A stretch of 64,000 bases of DNA from NCBI RefSeq assembly GCF_902506375.1, contig NZ_LR733284.1, positions 3,385,771 through 3,449,770 on the forward strand. The letters are read 5' to 3'. A program made the position numbers and the translations under genes. How positions within the stretch are numbered: position 1 is the stretch's first letter; each line of letters begins with the position of its first letter. Shown here in pieces: positions 18,578 through 28,111 of this stretch. This DNA is from Microbacterium sp. 8M. GTDB lineage: Bacteria; Actinomycetota; Actinomycetes; Actinomycetales; Microbacteriaceae. The notes below the pieces were generated by a model. The model had not been told where the DNA came from and searched no databases. It was given only the letters and a program-made list of their open reading frames with translations.

Positions 18578-20167
18578 TCAGGATCCGGACCCGGGATCCG
18601 ACGTCACGAGCACGCCGTCCTCGCGCCGCGGCACGCCCAGGGGGTTGCCGTCGCGGAGCTCCTCGGGGAGCACGTCCACCGGGGCGTCCTGGTAGGCGAG
18701 CGGGGTGAGGAACCGCCGGATCGCGCTCGCGCCCACCGAGGTGTGCACCGAGGCGGTCGACGCCGGCCATAGCCCGCCGTGATGCTGCGCCCAGGCGATC
18801 GCGACGCCCGTCGGCCAGCCGTTGTAGAGCACCCGGCCGGCCACCCTCGCCAGGGCTTCTGTCAGCGCCCGGAGCAGCTCGGGCTCCTCGTGGGCGGCGT
18901 GCCAGACCGTGCCGGTGAGGCTGCCCTCGAGCACGCAGAGCGCCCGGTCGAGCTCCGCGCGGTCGCGGTAGCGCACGAGCAGCGTCAGAGGGCCGAAATG
19001 CTCCTCCTGGAACGTGTCGGGGTCGGCGAGGAACCGCGCCGCCGGCACCGCCGCCACGACCGGGCCGCTCTCATCCCCCGCACCGGGCAGGGCCGCCAGC
19101 GTCTTCACTCCGTCGCGGCCGAGCAGCGCCGATCCGCCGGCCGCGAAGGCCGCGGCCATGCCGTCGGTGAGCAGCCGCTGCCCCGGCGCTCCCGACAGGG
19201 CCGCGACGAGCGCCGCGTCGAAGACGGCCGGACCCTCCGGCACCTCCGGCACGAAGACGAGCCCCGGCTTGGTGCAGTACTGGCCGCCGTCGCGGGTGAA
19301 CGAGGCGGCGAGCCCCTCCGCGATGGCCGCGCCGCGCTCGGCGATCGCCCGGGGCGTCACCACCACGGGGTTCACCGAGCCGAGCTCGCCGTAGAACGGG
19401 ATCGGGTCGGGGCGGGCGGCTGCGAGGTCGAACAGCGCCCGTCCGCCCCGGGTGGACCCCGTGAATCCGACCGCGCGCACGAGCGGATGCCGCACGAGCG
19501 CGGTCCCCTCCGCCATGCCCTCCACGAGGACGAGCGCATCCTCCGGAGCGCCCGCGGCGGCCAGGGCTTCCCGGGCGATCGCGGCGACCCGGCGCGACAG
19601 CTCAGGGTGTCCTGGATGCGCCTTCACCACGACGGGGCACCCCGCGGCGAGCGCGGAGGCGGTGTCGTTGCCGAGCACCGAGAACGCGAACGGGAAGTTC
19701 GACGCCGCGAACACGGCCACCACGCCGAGCGGCCGGAGCAGGCGGCGCAGGTCGGGCCGGGGCGGGACGAGCGTCGGATCCGGCCGGTCCAGGGTCGCCT
19801 CGAGGTACGACCCCTCCACGATCACGTCGGCGAAGAAGCGCAGCTGCGTCGCCGTGCGCACCACTTCGCCGCCGAGCCGCGCGGGGCTCAGGTGGGTCTC
19901 GGCGTGGGCGAGCGCGACCAGGTCGTCGCTGTGAGCACTCAGCGCATCTGCCAGGGCGCGCAGCCAGCCGGCGCGTGAAGAGCGGGAGCTGCGCTCCAGA
20001 TCGGATCCCGCCGCCGCGCGCACGGCACGGTCGACCGCGTCGGCCGCCGCGTCGGCCACGGTGCGCTCGGCCGCCGCGGCGGGCGCGGCCTCCGTCGCGC
20101 GCTCCGCCGCCGCGGGCTCCGCCTCCGTCGTCAGGCCGCCCGCTGAGCTCCGCACCGCCTCGGCCAT
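18578..20167 (-). CDS. Aldehyde dehydrogenase (ketoglutarate-semialdehyde type)
   Basis: 529 residues. An Ala/Glu-rich N-terminal stretch precedes the ALDH fold. Nucleotide-binding region ASNFPFAFSVLGNDTASALA, GFTGSTRGGRALF, catalytic Glu in FYGELGSVNPVV and catalytic Cys in GGQYCTKPG. The C-terminal end (AYQDAPVDVLPEEL) matches the NADP-linked 2,5-dioxovalerate/ketoglutarate semialdehyde subgroup. Its start shares one base with the stop of the upstream acyl-CoA dehydrogenase (TGATG), so it is the last gene of the amine oxidase operon and may oxidise the aldehyde formed there. Confidence 0.93.
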   Translation of the reverse strand: MAEAVRSSAGGLTTEAEPAAAERATEAAPAAAAERTVADAAADAVDRAVRAAAGSDLERSSRSSRAGWLRALADALSAHSDDLVALAHAETHLSPARLGGEVVRTATQLRFFADVIVEGSYLEATLDRPDPTLVPPRPDLRRLLRPLGVVAVFAASNFPFAFSVLGNDTASALAAGCPVVVKAHPGHPELSRRVAAIAREALAAAGAPEDALVLVEGMAEGTALVRHPLVRAVGFTGSTRGGRALFDLAAARPDPIPFYGELGSVNPVVVTPRAIAERGAAIAEGLAASFTRDGGQYCTKPGLVFVPEVPEGPAVFDAALVAALSGAPGQRLLTDGMAAAFAAGGSALLGRDGVKTLAALPGAGDESGPVVAAVPAARFLADPDTFQEEHFGPLTLLVRYRDRAELDRALCVLEGSLTGTVWHAAHEEPELLRALTEALARVAGRVLYNGWPTGVAIAWAQHHGGLWPASTASVHTSVGASAIRRFLTPLAYQDAPVDVLPEELRDGNPLGVPRREDGVLVTSDPGSGS

Positions 20168-21357
20168 CAGAAGGCGCTCAGTCCGGTGAGCGCGCGGCCG
20201 AGCACGAGCTGGTGGATCTCGTCGGTGCCCTCATAGGTGCGCACGGACTCGAGGTTTGCGGCATGGCGCATCACGGGGAAGACGTCGGTGATGCCGTCGC
20301 CGCCGAGGATCGTGCGCGCCTGATGCGCGATCGTCAGAGCCTCCCGCACGCTGTTGAGCTTGCCGACCGAGATCTGCGCGGGGGTGAGCGCACCGCGCTC
20401 CTTGAGCCGCCCGAGGTGCAGCGCCAGCAGGATGCCCTTCTCCACCTCGACGAGCATGTCGGCGAGCTTGGCCTGGGTGAGCTGGTTGGCGCCGATCGGC
20501 TTGCCGAACACCTCCCGGGTCGTGGAGCGCTCCAGGGCGGCCTCGAGGCAGCTGCGGGCCGCCCCCATCGCACCCCAGACGATGCCGTACCGCGCCTCGT
20601 TCAGGCAGCCGAACGGGCCAGACAGCCCCTCGGCGCCGGGGAGGATCGCGTCGCCGGGAAGGCGCACACCCTCGAGCGAGACGTCGCACTGGATCGATGC
20701 GCGCATCGACAGCTTGCCGGCGATCGGCGTCGCGGTGAACCCGGGCGTCGTCGTCGGCACGAGGAAGCCGCGCACCGCACGTCCGCCCGTTCCGAACGCC
20801 GGATCGTGCACACGCGCCCAGACCACCGCGACGTCGGCGATCGACGCCAACCCGATCCAGCGCTTCGCGCCGTCGAGCACCCAGTCGTCGCCGTCGCGGC
20901 GGGCCGTGGTGGTCATCGCCGCCGGATCGCTGCCGCCCTGCGGCTCGGTGAGCGCGAAGCACCCCACAGCCTCGCCGGCGGCCATCCGTGGCAGCCACTG
21001 CTGCTTCTGCTCCTCGGATCCGTACTTCGCGATCGCGCTCATCGCGAGCGAGCCCTGCACCGAGACGAACGTGCGCCAGCCGCTGTCCGCGGCCTCCAGC
21101 TCGAGGCAGGCCAGGCCGTATGAGACCGCACCCGCGCCCGCGCAGCCGTATCCGCTGAGGTGCATGCCGAGGAGGCCTGCCGCTCCCAGCTCCGGGATCA
21201 GCTCGCGGCGGAAGTGCGCGTTCTCGAAGTCCTCCTCGATCACCGGCAGGATCCGCTCCTGCGCGAACGCGCGCGCCTTCTGCTGCCAGGCGCGCTCCTC
21301 CTCGGTGAGCAGGGCGTCGACCTCGAACACGGCGTCGATGCGGGGGGCGAGGGTCAT
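20167..21357 (-). CDS. Acyl-CoA dehydrogenase (glutaryl-CoA dehydrogenase-like)
   Basis: 396 residues, FAD flavoprotein. Motifs: CFALTEPQGGSDPAAMTTTA (FAD/substrate loop), WVLDGAKRWIGLAS, RYGIVWGAMGAARSCLEAAL, ILGGDGITDVFPVMRHAANL, and the catalytic Glu in SVRTYEGTDEIHQLVLGRAL. This is the GcdH-like branch. It overlaps the CoA-transferase gene by 4 bases and the ALDH gene by 1, and would work on the CoA thioester made by the CoA-transferase. Confidence 0.94.
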   Translation of the reverse strand: MTLAPRIDAVFEVDALLTEEERAWQQKARAFAQERILPVIEEDFENAHFRRELIPELGAAGLLGMHLSGYGCAGAGAVSYGLACLELEAADSGWRTFVSVQGSLAMSAIAKYGSEEQKQQWLPRMAAGEAVGCFALTEPQGGSDPAAMTTTARRDGDDWVLDGAKRWIGLASIADVAVVWARVHDPAFGTGGRAVRGFLVPTTTPGFTATPIAGKLSMRASIQCDVSLEGVRLPGDAILPGAEGLSGPFGCLNEARYGIVWGAMGAARSCLEAALERSTTREVFGKPIGANQLTQAKLADMLVEVEKGILLALHLGRLKERGALTPAQISVGKLNSVREALTIAHQARTILGGDGITDVFPVMRHAANLESVRTYEGTDEIHQLVLGRALTGLSAF

Positions 21358-22511
21358 GGCGTTTCCTTCCGAGGGATCCAGTCAGCGCCGGTGTCGGCGT
21401 CGAGCGCCGGCGGGGAGGTGCGGTAGCGCGCAGGGGTGGCGCTCAGCCCGATGGGGCTGGCGATGGTGCGGGACGCGCCGAGCGCGACCACGGGTTCGAG
21501 GCCGAGCGCCTCGGCGAACGCGACGGCCTCCGCCACGTCGTTCACGAGACCAGCCGGGATCCGGGCGGCGCGGAGCCGCTCCACCCACTCGGCCGCGGAC
21601 GCCTCGGCAAGGGCCTCCTCCAGCACGGCGGCGAGCATCTCGCGGTGCGCCACCCGGTCGGGGTTGCCGCGGAAGCGCGGATCCTCCGCCAGCTCGGGCC
21701 GGCCCAGCACGGCGGTGAGTGCGGCGAACTGCCGGTCGTTGCCGACGGCGATCACGAGGTCGCGATCCGCGGCACGGAACAGGGCGTAGGGCGCGATCGA
21801 CGGGTGCGCGTTGCCGAGACGGCGCGGCGCGGTCCCGGTCGCGAGGGTCGACGCAGCCTGGTTCGTCAGCGCCGAGAGCAGGCTGTGCAGCAGATTCACC
21901 TCGATGCGCTGGCCCCGGCCCGTGCGATCGCGCTCGCGCAGCGCGAGCAGGATCCCGTTCACGGCGTTCTGACCGCACAGCACGTCGACGAGAGCCACGC
22001 CGGCCTTGACCGGGATGCCGTCGGGCTCACCCGTGATGGACATGAGCCCGCCGACCGCCTGCACGAGCAGGTCGTAGCCGGCGAGCTCGGCTCCGGCGCC
22101 CGCGCCGAAGCCGGTGATCGAGCAGTACACGGCACCCGGGTTCGCTGCGCGCACGGCCTCCGCGTCCAGTCCGAACCGCGCCATCACGCCCGGGCGGAAG
22201 TTCTCCACCACGACGTCGGCGGATGCGACCAGCCGCAGGGCCTTGGCGCGGCCCGCGGCGGTGGTCAGGTCGAGCACCACTGAGCGCTTGTTGCGGTTGA
22301 CGCTGCCGAAGTACGTGGCCATGCCGTCGGCGTCGACGGGTGGCGCCCAGTGCCGGGTGTCGTCGCCGGCCGGCGACTCGATCTTGATCACGTCGGCGCC
22401 GAAGTCGGCCAACGTCATGGTGGCGTAGGGACCCGCGAGCACGCGGGAGAAGTCGGCGACGCGCACGCCGTCGAGCGGACCGCGCGCGCCTCCCGTCCCC
22501 TGCTGATCCAT
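21354..22511 (-). CDS. CaiB/BaiF family III CoA-transferase
   Basis: 385 residues from ATG 22511 (MDQQGTGGARG). Family signatures: LDGVRVADFSRVLAGPYATM, DFGADVIKIE, NRNKRSVVLDL, ADVVVENFRPGVMARFGLD and GVALVDVLCGQNA carrying the expected catalytic Asp. It would move CoA between acids, forming a CoA thioester for the downstream acyl-CoA dehydrogenase. It is 11 bases from the flavin amine oxidase gene and overlaps the next gene by ATGA. Confidence 0.94.
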   Translation of the reverse strand: MDQQGTGGARGPLDGVRVADFSRVLAGPYATMTLADFGADVIKIESPAGDDTRHWAPPVDADGMATYFGSVNRNKRSVVLDLTTAAGRAKALRLVASADVVVENFRPGVMARFGLDAEAVRAANPGAVYCSITGFGAGAGAELAGYDLLVQAVGGLMSITGEPDGIPVKAGVALVDVLCGQNAVNGILLALRERDRTGRGQRIEVNLLHSLLSALTNQAASTLATGTAPRRLGNAHPSIAPYALFRAADRDLVIAVGNDRQFAALTAVLGRPELAEDPRFRGNPDRVAHREMLAAVLEEALAEASAAEWVERLRAARIPAGLVNDVAEAVAFAEALGLEPVVALGASRTIASPIGLSATPARYRTSPPALDADTGADWIPRKETP

Positions 22512-22522
22512 GGCGTCCAGCT

Positions 22523-23992
22523 TCACACGCCGGCGGGCACGGCGACAGGCGTCGCCGCCTCGGCGGCAGCCGTCTCTCCGGGCGCGGTCCCGCCCGCTGC
22601 CGCGAAGCCCTCGCGGATCCGCCGCGCGGTGTCGGATCCGATCCGCACGCCGCCGTCCACGTGCATGTAGCCGGCGCCCGCGATGTCGCTGCTCGCGAAG
22701 AACAGCGGCCCGACGGGCTGATTCTGCAGCTGCCCCCAGCGGCTGAGGCCGCCGAGATCGTAGCTCGACGCGTAGGCGCCGCGGGTGTACTGCTCGCCGC
22801 CCCAGTCGGAGAGGAAGAAGGCGAGCGGGGTCAGCGCCTCGTCGCCGAAGTACGCGGCGAAGGATTCCAGCACGGCCTGGCGGCGCTCGGCCTCGGGCAG
22901 CGCCCACGTCTCCTCGGCTCGGGGGCCGGCGATGAAGCCGACGATCGTGCCGCGGGTCTCGTGCGGGGAGCTGTTGTCGTACACCTCGCAGACGAGCTGC
23001 TCCGAGCCGAACCCGGTGCCGCTGAGGCCCTGCTCTCGCCAGAACGGGCGGTCGTAGGCGGCCTGCGCCTTGATCACCAGGCCCATCGACTGGTGCTGGT
23101 GAGCGACCTGCTGCAGCCGGGGCAGCGCGGGCGCGTACTCGATCGTGGAGTACAGGTTCGGCGGCACGGCGACCACCGCGTACCGGGCGTGCACCTCGAT
23201 GTCATCGGTGTGCGCGACCACCGCCCCGGGCGCGCCGTCACCGCCCGCCTGCGACGACGTCCACTCCAGGCGGCGGACCGGGGCGGACAGGTGGAGCGTG
23301 CCCGCGTCCAGCTCCGCCGCGATCTGCTGCGAGACGGACTGCATCCCGCCGACAACCCGCTCGTCGAGCAGCAGGTTCTCATCGATGAGGTTCTCGAAGT
23401 TCTCCGCCGAGGCCACCATGAGCATCGCCTGCAGCACCGAGAACACATGCGATGGCTTGGTGAGCATGCCCGCGGCGATGTAGTGGTCGACGATGCGGAT
23501 GGCCTGCTCGTCGTCGGTGAGCGAGGCAAGCCAGGCGGCGAACGGGATCCGGTCCAGCTCCGCCGCCTGCGGGTGCGCCCACGGCGCGTCGACGTCGAGT
23601 CCGGCGGCGAGCGCGTCCAGCGCCTCGACCAGCCGGTCGATCTCGGCGAGGGTGGCCTCGCCCACGGGGAAGGATCCGGAGAACGTGCGGCGCTCGCCGC
23701 TCGGCGAGAGGTGCACGGAGTCGCCGTCGCGGTAGCGGGAGAAGGTCTCCTTGCCCAGCTCGGCGAGGAGGGCCTTCAGGGCGGTCTGCTCTGCCGAGAT
23801 CCACTGGCCGCCCAGCTCCAGGAACGAGCCGTCGATGGTCTCCGACCAGGTGCGTCCGCCGACGCGGTCGCGCGCTTCGAGCACGGCGACGCTGTGTCCG
23901 GACTGGGCGAGCCGGCGGGCGGTCACCAGGCCCGTGATGCCGGCGCCGATGACGACGACGTCGCGGTCGATCCGGGTGCGGGTGGAGGTCAT
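22523..23992 (-). CDS. Flavin monoamine oxidase family protein
   Basis: 489 residues from ATG 23992, with AAAGGA upstream. FAD-binding VVVIGAGITGLVTARRLA, EARDRVGGRTWSE, the substrate domain, and the C-terminal GPLFFASSDIAGAGYMHVDG motif that closes the flavin site. Related to bacterial putrescine and monoamine oxidases; oxidises a primary amine to an aldehyde with H2O2 and ammonia. First gene of a four-gene operon with CoA-transferase, acyl-CoA dehydrogenase and aldehyde dehydrogenase, divergent from a TetR gene. Confidence 0.93.
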   Translation of the reverse strand: MTSTRTRIDRDVVVIGAGITGLVTARRLAQSGHSVAVLEARDRVGGRTWSETIDGSFLELGGQWISAEQTALKALLAELGKETFSRYRDGDSVHLSPSGERRTFSGSFPVGEATLAEIDRLVEALDALAAGLDVDAPWAHPQAAELDRIPFAAWLASLTDDEQAIRIVDHYIAAGMLTKPSHVFSVLQAMLMVASAENFENLIDENLLLDERVVGGMQSVSQQIAAELDAGTLHLSAPVRRLEWTSSQAGGDGAPGAVVAHTDDIEVHARYAVVAVPPNLYSTIEYAPALPRLQQVAHQHQSMGLVIKAQAAYDRPFWREQGLSGTGFGSEQLVCEVYDNSSPHETRGTIVGFIAGPRAEETWALPEAERRQAVLESFAAYFGDEALTPLAFFLSDWGGEQYTRGAYASSYDLGGLSRWGQLQNQPVGPLFFASSDIAGAGYMHVDGGVRIGSDTARRIREGFAAAGGTAPGETAAAEAATPVAVPAGV

Positions 23993-24170
23993 GGGGGTCC
24001 TTTCCTGCCGATCCGACACCACTTTTCGCGCGGCGCTGCGCGGGTCTGCGGACGACGTGACGATGCTAGGTTTCGCGGCGCCTGCGGAGCGAGCGCAGGA
24101 GCAACCACGTGCATTTATCGCCATTCACTCCCGCCGTCAACGCCCCAGACAGATCCCCTAGTGTTCATTT

Positions 24171-24845
24171 ATGACCCTCGAATCGCGTCGCCCCGGTCGG
24201 CCGAAGGAGCGCATCCTCGATCGGGACCGGATCGCGGAGGCGGCCCTGGCGCAGATCCGCAGCGCCGGACTGTCCGGCATGACCATGCGGGCGCTGGCCC
24301 GCCGGCTGAAGGTCTCGCCCAGCGCGCTGTACAACCACGTCCCCTCACGGGCGGCGGTGCTGGCGCTGCTGCAGGAGCGGTTCGCCGCCGGCATCGACAC
24401 GTCGGGATTCGGATCCGAGCCGCTGCGCGAGGCCCTCTCGCGGTGGGCCTGGAGCTACCTCACGCGACTGCGGGAGCGCCCGGAGCTCGTGCCGCTGATC
24501 GTGGCCGTGCCGCTCGCGCACACCCCGTACACATCGCTCGTCTACCAGCGCGTCGTGGCGGGGTTCTCGGCCGCGCACTGGCCCGACGAGAGCATCATCG
24601 CGTCGCTCAGCGTGCTCGAGACGTTCATCTTCGGGGCCGCGCTCGATTCGCCCACCCCCGAAGGGGTGTACGAGCCGCGGGATCCGGAGCGCTCGCCCCT
24701 GCTCGCCCGCGCCTCCGCCGCCTTCGCCGCCACCGCCGCCGAGCGCGGGCTGCCACCGGGCGACCTGCTGTTCGAGATCGGCCTCGACGCGCTGCTCACC
24801 GGCATGCACCAGCTCTGGGGCGCCACCCGGCGGACGCGAGGCTGA
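24171..24845 (+). CDS. TetR family regulator of the amine oxidase operon
   Basis: 224 residues. An N-terminal RRPGRPKERILDRDRIAEAA leads into the HTH: SGMTMRALARRLKVSPSALY-NHV. The C-terminal domain is of the TetR_C class. It is divergent from the flavin amine oxidase operon with 178 bases between, in which CATTTAT occurs twice (24113 and 24165 regions). No Shine-Dalgarno is seen before ATG 24171, while TAGTGT lies at -10 distance, so the mRNA may be leaderless. It probably controls the divergent operon. Confidence 0.9.
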   Translation: MTLESRRPGRPKERILDRDRIAEAALAQIRSAGLSGMTMRALARRLKVSPSALYNHVPSRAAVLALLQERFAAGIDTSGFGSEPLREALSRWAWSYLTRLRERPELVPLIVAVPLAHTPYTSLVYQRVVAGFSAAHWPDESIIASLSVLETFIFGAALDSPTPEGVYEPRDPERSPLLARASAAFAATAAERGLPPGDLLFEIGLDALLTGMHQLWGATRRTRG

Positions 24846-24932
24846 CGGGGAACACCCGCTCGCGGCTCACCGCCAAGCATGCACGCCGCGGGCCCGCCGC
24901 GCCTGGGCACGACGGGCCGGCGGACGAGCGGC

Positions 24933-25274
24933 TCAGGCCTCGGGCCGGTTCGCGCGCAGCACCTCGAGCCGGGCGCGGTACTCGGTCTCGTCGACGTCGC
25001 CCTTGGCGAAGCGGTCGGCCAGGATCTGCTCGGCGGTGCGGCTCTGCGCAGGCCCCGCCCACGGCGGCGTCGCCCCGGACGCGCCGGGACCGCCGGGAGC
25101 CCCGTGCCAGCCCCACGGGCCGGGTCCGCCCCAGCGCCGGCGACGCACCAGGATCGCGATGAGCAGGCCGACGATGATGAGGAACATCAGCGGCCCGATG
25201 ATGAAGAAGGGCCAGAACGGGTGGAACCCCCAGTGCCCGGGATGTGCGGCGACGGCCGCGACGGTTGCGATCAT
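24933..25274 (-). CDS. SHOCT-domain small membrane protein
   Basis: 113 residues. One membrane helix (about residues 22-45, FFIIGPLMFLIIVGLLIAIL), a Gly/Pro/Trp-rich linker, and a C-terminal SHOCT domain: TAEQILADRFAKGDVDETEY followed by RARLEVLR. SHOCT modules mediate oligomerisation in small bacterial proteins. The start is ATG 25274 after AAGGATGG. A 22-base palindrome at 25372-25393 lies about 100 bases upstream and is shared with the promoter region of the two-component system at 32-34 kb. Confidence 0.85.
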   Translation of the reverse strand: MIATVAAVAAHPGHWGFHPFWPFFIIGPLMFLIIVGLLIAILVRRRRWGGPGPWGWHGAPGGPGASGATPPWAGPAQSRTAEQILADRFAKGDVDETEYRARLEVLRANRPEA

Positions 25275-25371
25275 GAGTGACCATCCTTGAATCGGTTCGG
25301 TCGCATCTCGACCGATGGATCCAGCCTCCTCGTCACCCTCCTTCCGCGAATCCGGCCCGGGGAGTGATTCC

Positions 25372-25393
25372 GTGTGCTCCCCGGGGAGTACAC
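25372..25393. promoter_or_regulatory. 22-base palindrome GTGTGCTCCCC/GGGGAGTACAC
   Basis: Arms of 11 bases with one mismatched pair, about 100 bases upstream of the SHOCT gene. A half site CCGGGGAGTGA lies 10-20 bases before it. Almost the same palindrome is found at 33914-33935. Probable operator. Confidence 0.65.
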
Positions 25394-25402
25394 GGTCGCG
25401 CG

Positions 25403-25984
25403 TCACATCCGCTGGAGCAGCACCCCCAGCGCCATGACCGCCGTCGAGCACCCCATCGCGGCGTACTGGATCCGGTCGCGACGGGTGTGTCCGCGGATCG
25501 CCGCCACGACCGACGCCAGTGCGTATCCGACCACGAACAGGATCAGGAGCACGCCCGCCCCCGAGCTGCCGTGCATGCCGCTCATCCCCGCCGCCGCCAT
25601 GGCCCGGGAAGAACCGCCGTGCGCGGACATCGCGAGCACCAGCACCGACATCACGACCATGCCCAGCGCCGTGTGCGACGCCATCCCCGTCGGAGAGAGT
25701 GCCGCCGGGCGCGCGGCCGACCTGCCCGTCCCCGTCGAGCCTCGCGTCGCGGCCCGCACCTGCGTGCTCCGGATCGCCGCGAGGATCATGGCGGTCGCGA
25801 TCAGCACCGCCGCCCACGCCACCGGGACGAGCAGCGGGGTCGCGCGCGCGAGGTCGAGCATCGCCAGAAGCATGAGCAGCGATGCCACGACCTCGGGGAC
25901 CCGCGCCCGGCGCCGGTCGACGACGAGGCAGCAGGTCCCCGCGGCCGAGAACGCGAGGGCGCAGAGATGGAGCGCCTCAGGCAT
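25403..25984 (-). CDS. Polytopic membrane protein downstream of copper amine oxidase
   Basis: 193 residues, five or six hydrophobic segments. His and Met are frequent in the middle (HLCALAF near the start; MSAHGGSSRAMAAAGMSGMHG about residue 118-138), a composition seen in DUF5134-like copper-associated membrane proteins. Only 3 bases separate it from the copper amine oxidase, so it is in that operon. A part in copper delivery is a guess based on composition and position. Confidence 0.7.
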   Translation of the reverse strand: MPEALHLCALAFSAAGTCCLVVDRRRARVPEVVASLLMLLAMLDLARATPLLVPVAWAAVLIATAMILAAIRSTQVRAATRGSTGTGRSAARPAALSPTGMASHTALGMVVMSVLVLAMSAHGGSSRAMAAAGMSGMHGSSGAGVLLILFVVGYALASVVAAIRGHTRRDRIQYAAMGCSTAVMALGVLLQRM

Positions 25985-25987
25985 GGC

Positions 25988-28069
25988 TCATCCGTGGGAG
26001 CGCGCGGCGTGCCCGCCGTGCGCCTCATGCCCGTGCGCCCCGTGATGCCCGGGCACCGCAGGGCCGCTGTGATCATGGACATCCTGCTCGGCGTGGTGGT
26101 GCGCCCCGTGGCCTGGCGCGCAGTGCGCGCTCGCGGGGGCCGGCACGTTCAGGGTGGGGTTGCGCTCGAAGAAGTTGTAGGGCTTGAGCGTGAACTTCGC
26201 GTAGTCCATCGGCATGACCGGCCAGTCCTCGTTGCGCGGGAAGTGCGTGAGGCCGAACGTGTGCCAGAGCACCACGTCCTCGCCGATGAGCGGCTCGTCG
26301 CCCTCGATAAACTGCGGGATCCCGCCTCCGCCCGGGTGCTGGTTGACGAAGTCGCCGGCGGCGTAGCGCTCGGCCGGGTCGTATTTCGTGACGAACAGGT
26401 TCTTCGTCGCGAACGCCGCGCGTGCCGAGACCGAGGCATCCGGATCCGCCATCAGCGTCGGCGTCTCGGTCGGGAAGAGCACGTACGACGTGGGCTGGCC
26501 CAGGCTCGTCGCCTTCTCGGTCGAGGCGATCTGCCAGACGCGGTTCACGGCACCGTCCGCCACGCGTCCGGACTGCTTCTCCGAGGCGATCGGCGTCACC
26601 GACTTGGTGAAGGCATTGCCGTAGGGATTGGTCTCGGAGATCGGCAGACGCACGGCGTCGATCTCGTTGACGACGTTGGCCACGCCGTCGACCGTCATGT
26701 CCAGCCGGGCGGAGAAGAGGTGCTGGTGATACGGCGCACCGAGACCCGGAGCCACCTCGGACGCGAACGGGTACGGCGAGCCGTCCTCCTCGGCGCCGGG
26801 ATACGCCGACGTGAACAGGATCCCGGTCAGCTTCGCCTCGCACTCGATCGTGCCGTCCAGGTACAGGTACCAGAAGAACCCGTAGTCGTAGTTGCCGACC
26901 GTCGTGAAGAAGGAGATCACCAGCCGGCGCTGGCGACGCACCTCGCTGGAGCCGGTGAACAGATCCGAGTGCTTCCAGAGCGTCCCGAAGTCCTCCTCGT
27001 GCATGCAGACGCCGTTGCGGACGACGCGCGGGGCGCCGAGTTCGTCGGCGAGGACCGCATCGAGGTAGGTGATGTCGCCCACGCAGTCGCAGCCGAGTTC
27101 GAGCTCGTTCGTGTAGCGCCCGAACAGGTACTCCCCGGTGTCGAAGTAGTTCTGCCAGAAGCGGTTCGGCGCCGGGTCGGCATAGGGGACGATCATCTCG
27201 CTGATCGATCCGCGGTACAGGACGGGTCGACCGGCGAACGACAGCTGTCGCAGGATCAGACCCTCACGCGCGTCGAAGCTGATCCGGAGCTTCCATTCGC
27301 CCCAGCTGACCTCCTCACCATCCACGGTGAAGCTGGATCCTTCGGGCTGGGTGATCTGGATCGGCATGAGCCCGGTCAGCGGGCTCCCCTGCAGCTCGGG
27401 ATCGTCGAAGTTGCCGCTGGTCTGCGGGATCTCGAAGCCCGGGGTGTCGATGATCTCGATCACGGCGCGGTCGGCGACGTCGATGTACGCGGTCAGGCCG
27501 TCCACCGGATGCGCCCACGGGTGATCGGTCGGCGAGAACTGCTGGAACGCGAAGGTCCGCAGGATGCGTCGCTTCTCCTCTGCCGGGTAGCCGTAGTGGC
27601 CCGCGGAGAGCGGAACGAGCACGACGTCGTCCACGGTGAGCCCTCGCGCTGCGAGCGCGGCGACCCAGCGCTCGTCGGCGTTCGCGATCACGCCGACCTC
27701 CTCGAACTCGGCGTCGAGGATCGGCAGCTGCCCGGCGGTTCCGTCGAGCACGGTCTCCCGCAGCACCGCGCCGGATCCGATCGACAGCACCAGGTCCGTC
27801 GAACGCGCCGAGCGCAGATCCAGCAGCTGCACGCGCGCCTTCCGCTCCGGAAGCGGCAGTTCGCCGCGCTCCCAGCCGAGCACCTCGCCCTTCGGAGGCT
27901 CCTCCAGGCCGACGTAGGCGAAGCGGGTCCATTCGGTCGTCTCCGGCAGCGCCTGCACCACGGCTCGCACCGACTCGATCTCGGCCGCGGTCAGAGAGGA
28001 GAGCGGGTGCTGCGGGGACGGAGGGGTGGCGGTGGCCGACGAACCGTCGACATCGATCATGGTGGTCAT
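25988..28069 (-). CDS. Copper-containing primary amine oxidase with His-rich tail
   Basis: 693 residues. Oxidises primary amines to aldehydes using Cu(II) and the self-made quinone TPQ. By alignment with Arthrobacter AGAO: catalytic base Asp310 in YFDTGEYLFG; TPQ precursor Tyr394 in VGNYDYGFFW, the same 84-residue spacing as in AGAO; copper ligands His448 and His450 in YHQHLF, and His609 in GLTHFPRNEDWP. No signal peptide, so cytosolic. Unusual: the last ~45 residues hold about 14 His (AHHHAEQDVHDH, PGHHGAHGHEAHGGH), absent from typical members. Downstream of the permease gene by 42 bases. Confidence 0.97.
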   Translation of the reverse strand: MTTMIDVDGSSATATPPSPQHPLSSLTAAEIESVRAVVQALPETTEWTRFAYVGLEEPPKGEVLGWERGELPLPERKARVQLLDLRSARSTDLVLSIGSGAVLRETVLDGTAGQLPILDAEFEEVGVIANADERWVAALAARGLTVDDVVLVPLSAGHYGYPAEEKRRILRTFAFQQFSPTDHPWAHPVDGLTAYIDVADRAVIEIIDTPGFEIPQTSGNFDDPELQGSPLTGLMPIQITQPEGSSFTVDGEEVSWGEWKLRISFDAREGLILRQLSFAGRPVLYRGSISEMIVPYADPAPNRFWQNYFDTGEYLFGRYTNELELGCDCVGDITYLDAVLADELGAPRVVRNGVCMHEEDFGTLWKHSDLFTGSSEVRRQRRLVISFFTTVGNYDYGFFWYLYLDGTIECEAKLTGILFTSAYPGAEEDGSPYPFASEVAPGLGAPYHQHLFSARLDMTVDGVANVVNEIDAVRLPISETNPYGNAFTKSVTPIASEKQSGRVADGAVNRVWQIASTEKATSLGQPTSYVLFPTETPTLMADPDASVSARAAFATKNLFVTKYDPAERYAAGDFVNQHPGGGGIPQFIEGDEPLIGEDVVLWHTFGLTHFPRNEDWPVMPMDYAKFTLKPYNFFERNPTLNVPAPASAHCAPGHGAHHHAEQDVHDHSGPAVPGHHGAHGHEAHGGHAARSHG

Positions 28070-28111
28070 TTCTTCTCCTTGCAGGGGATGTTCAGCGTGA
28101 GGTCGGGGGCT

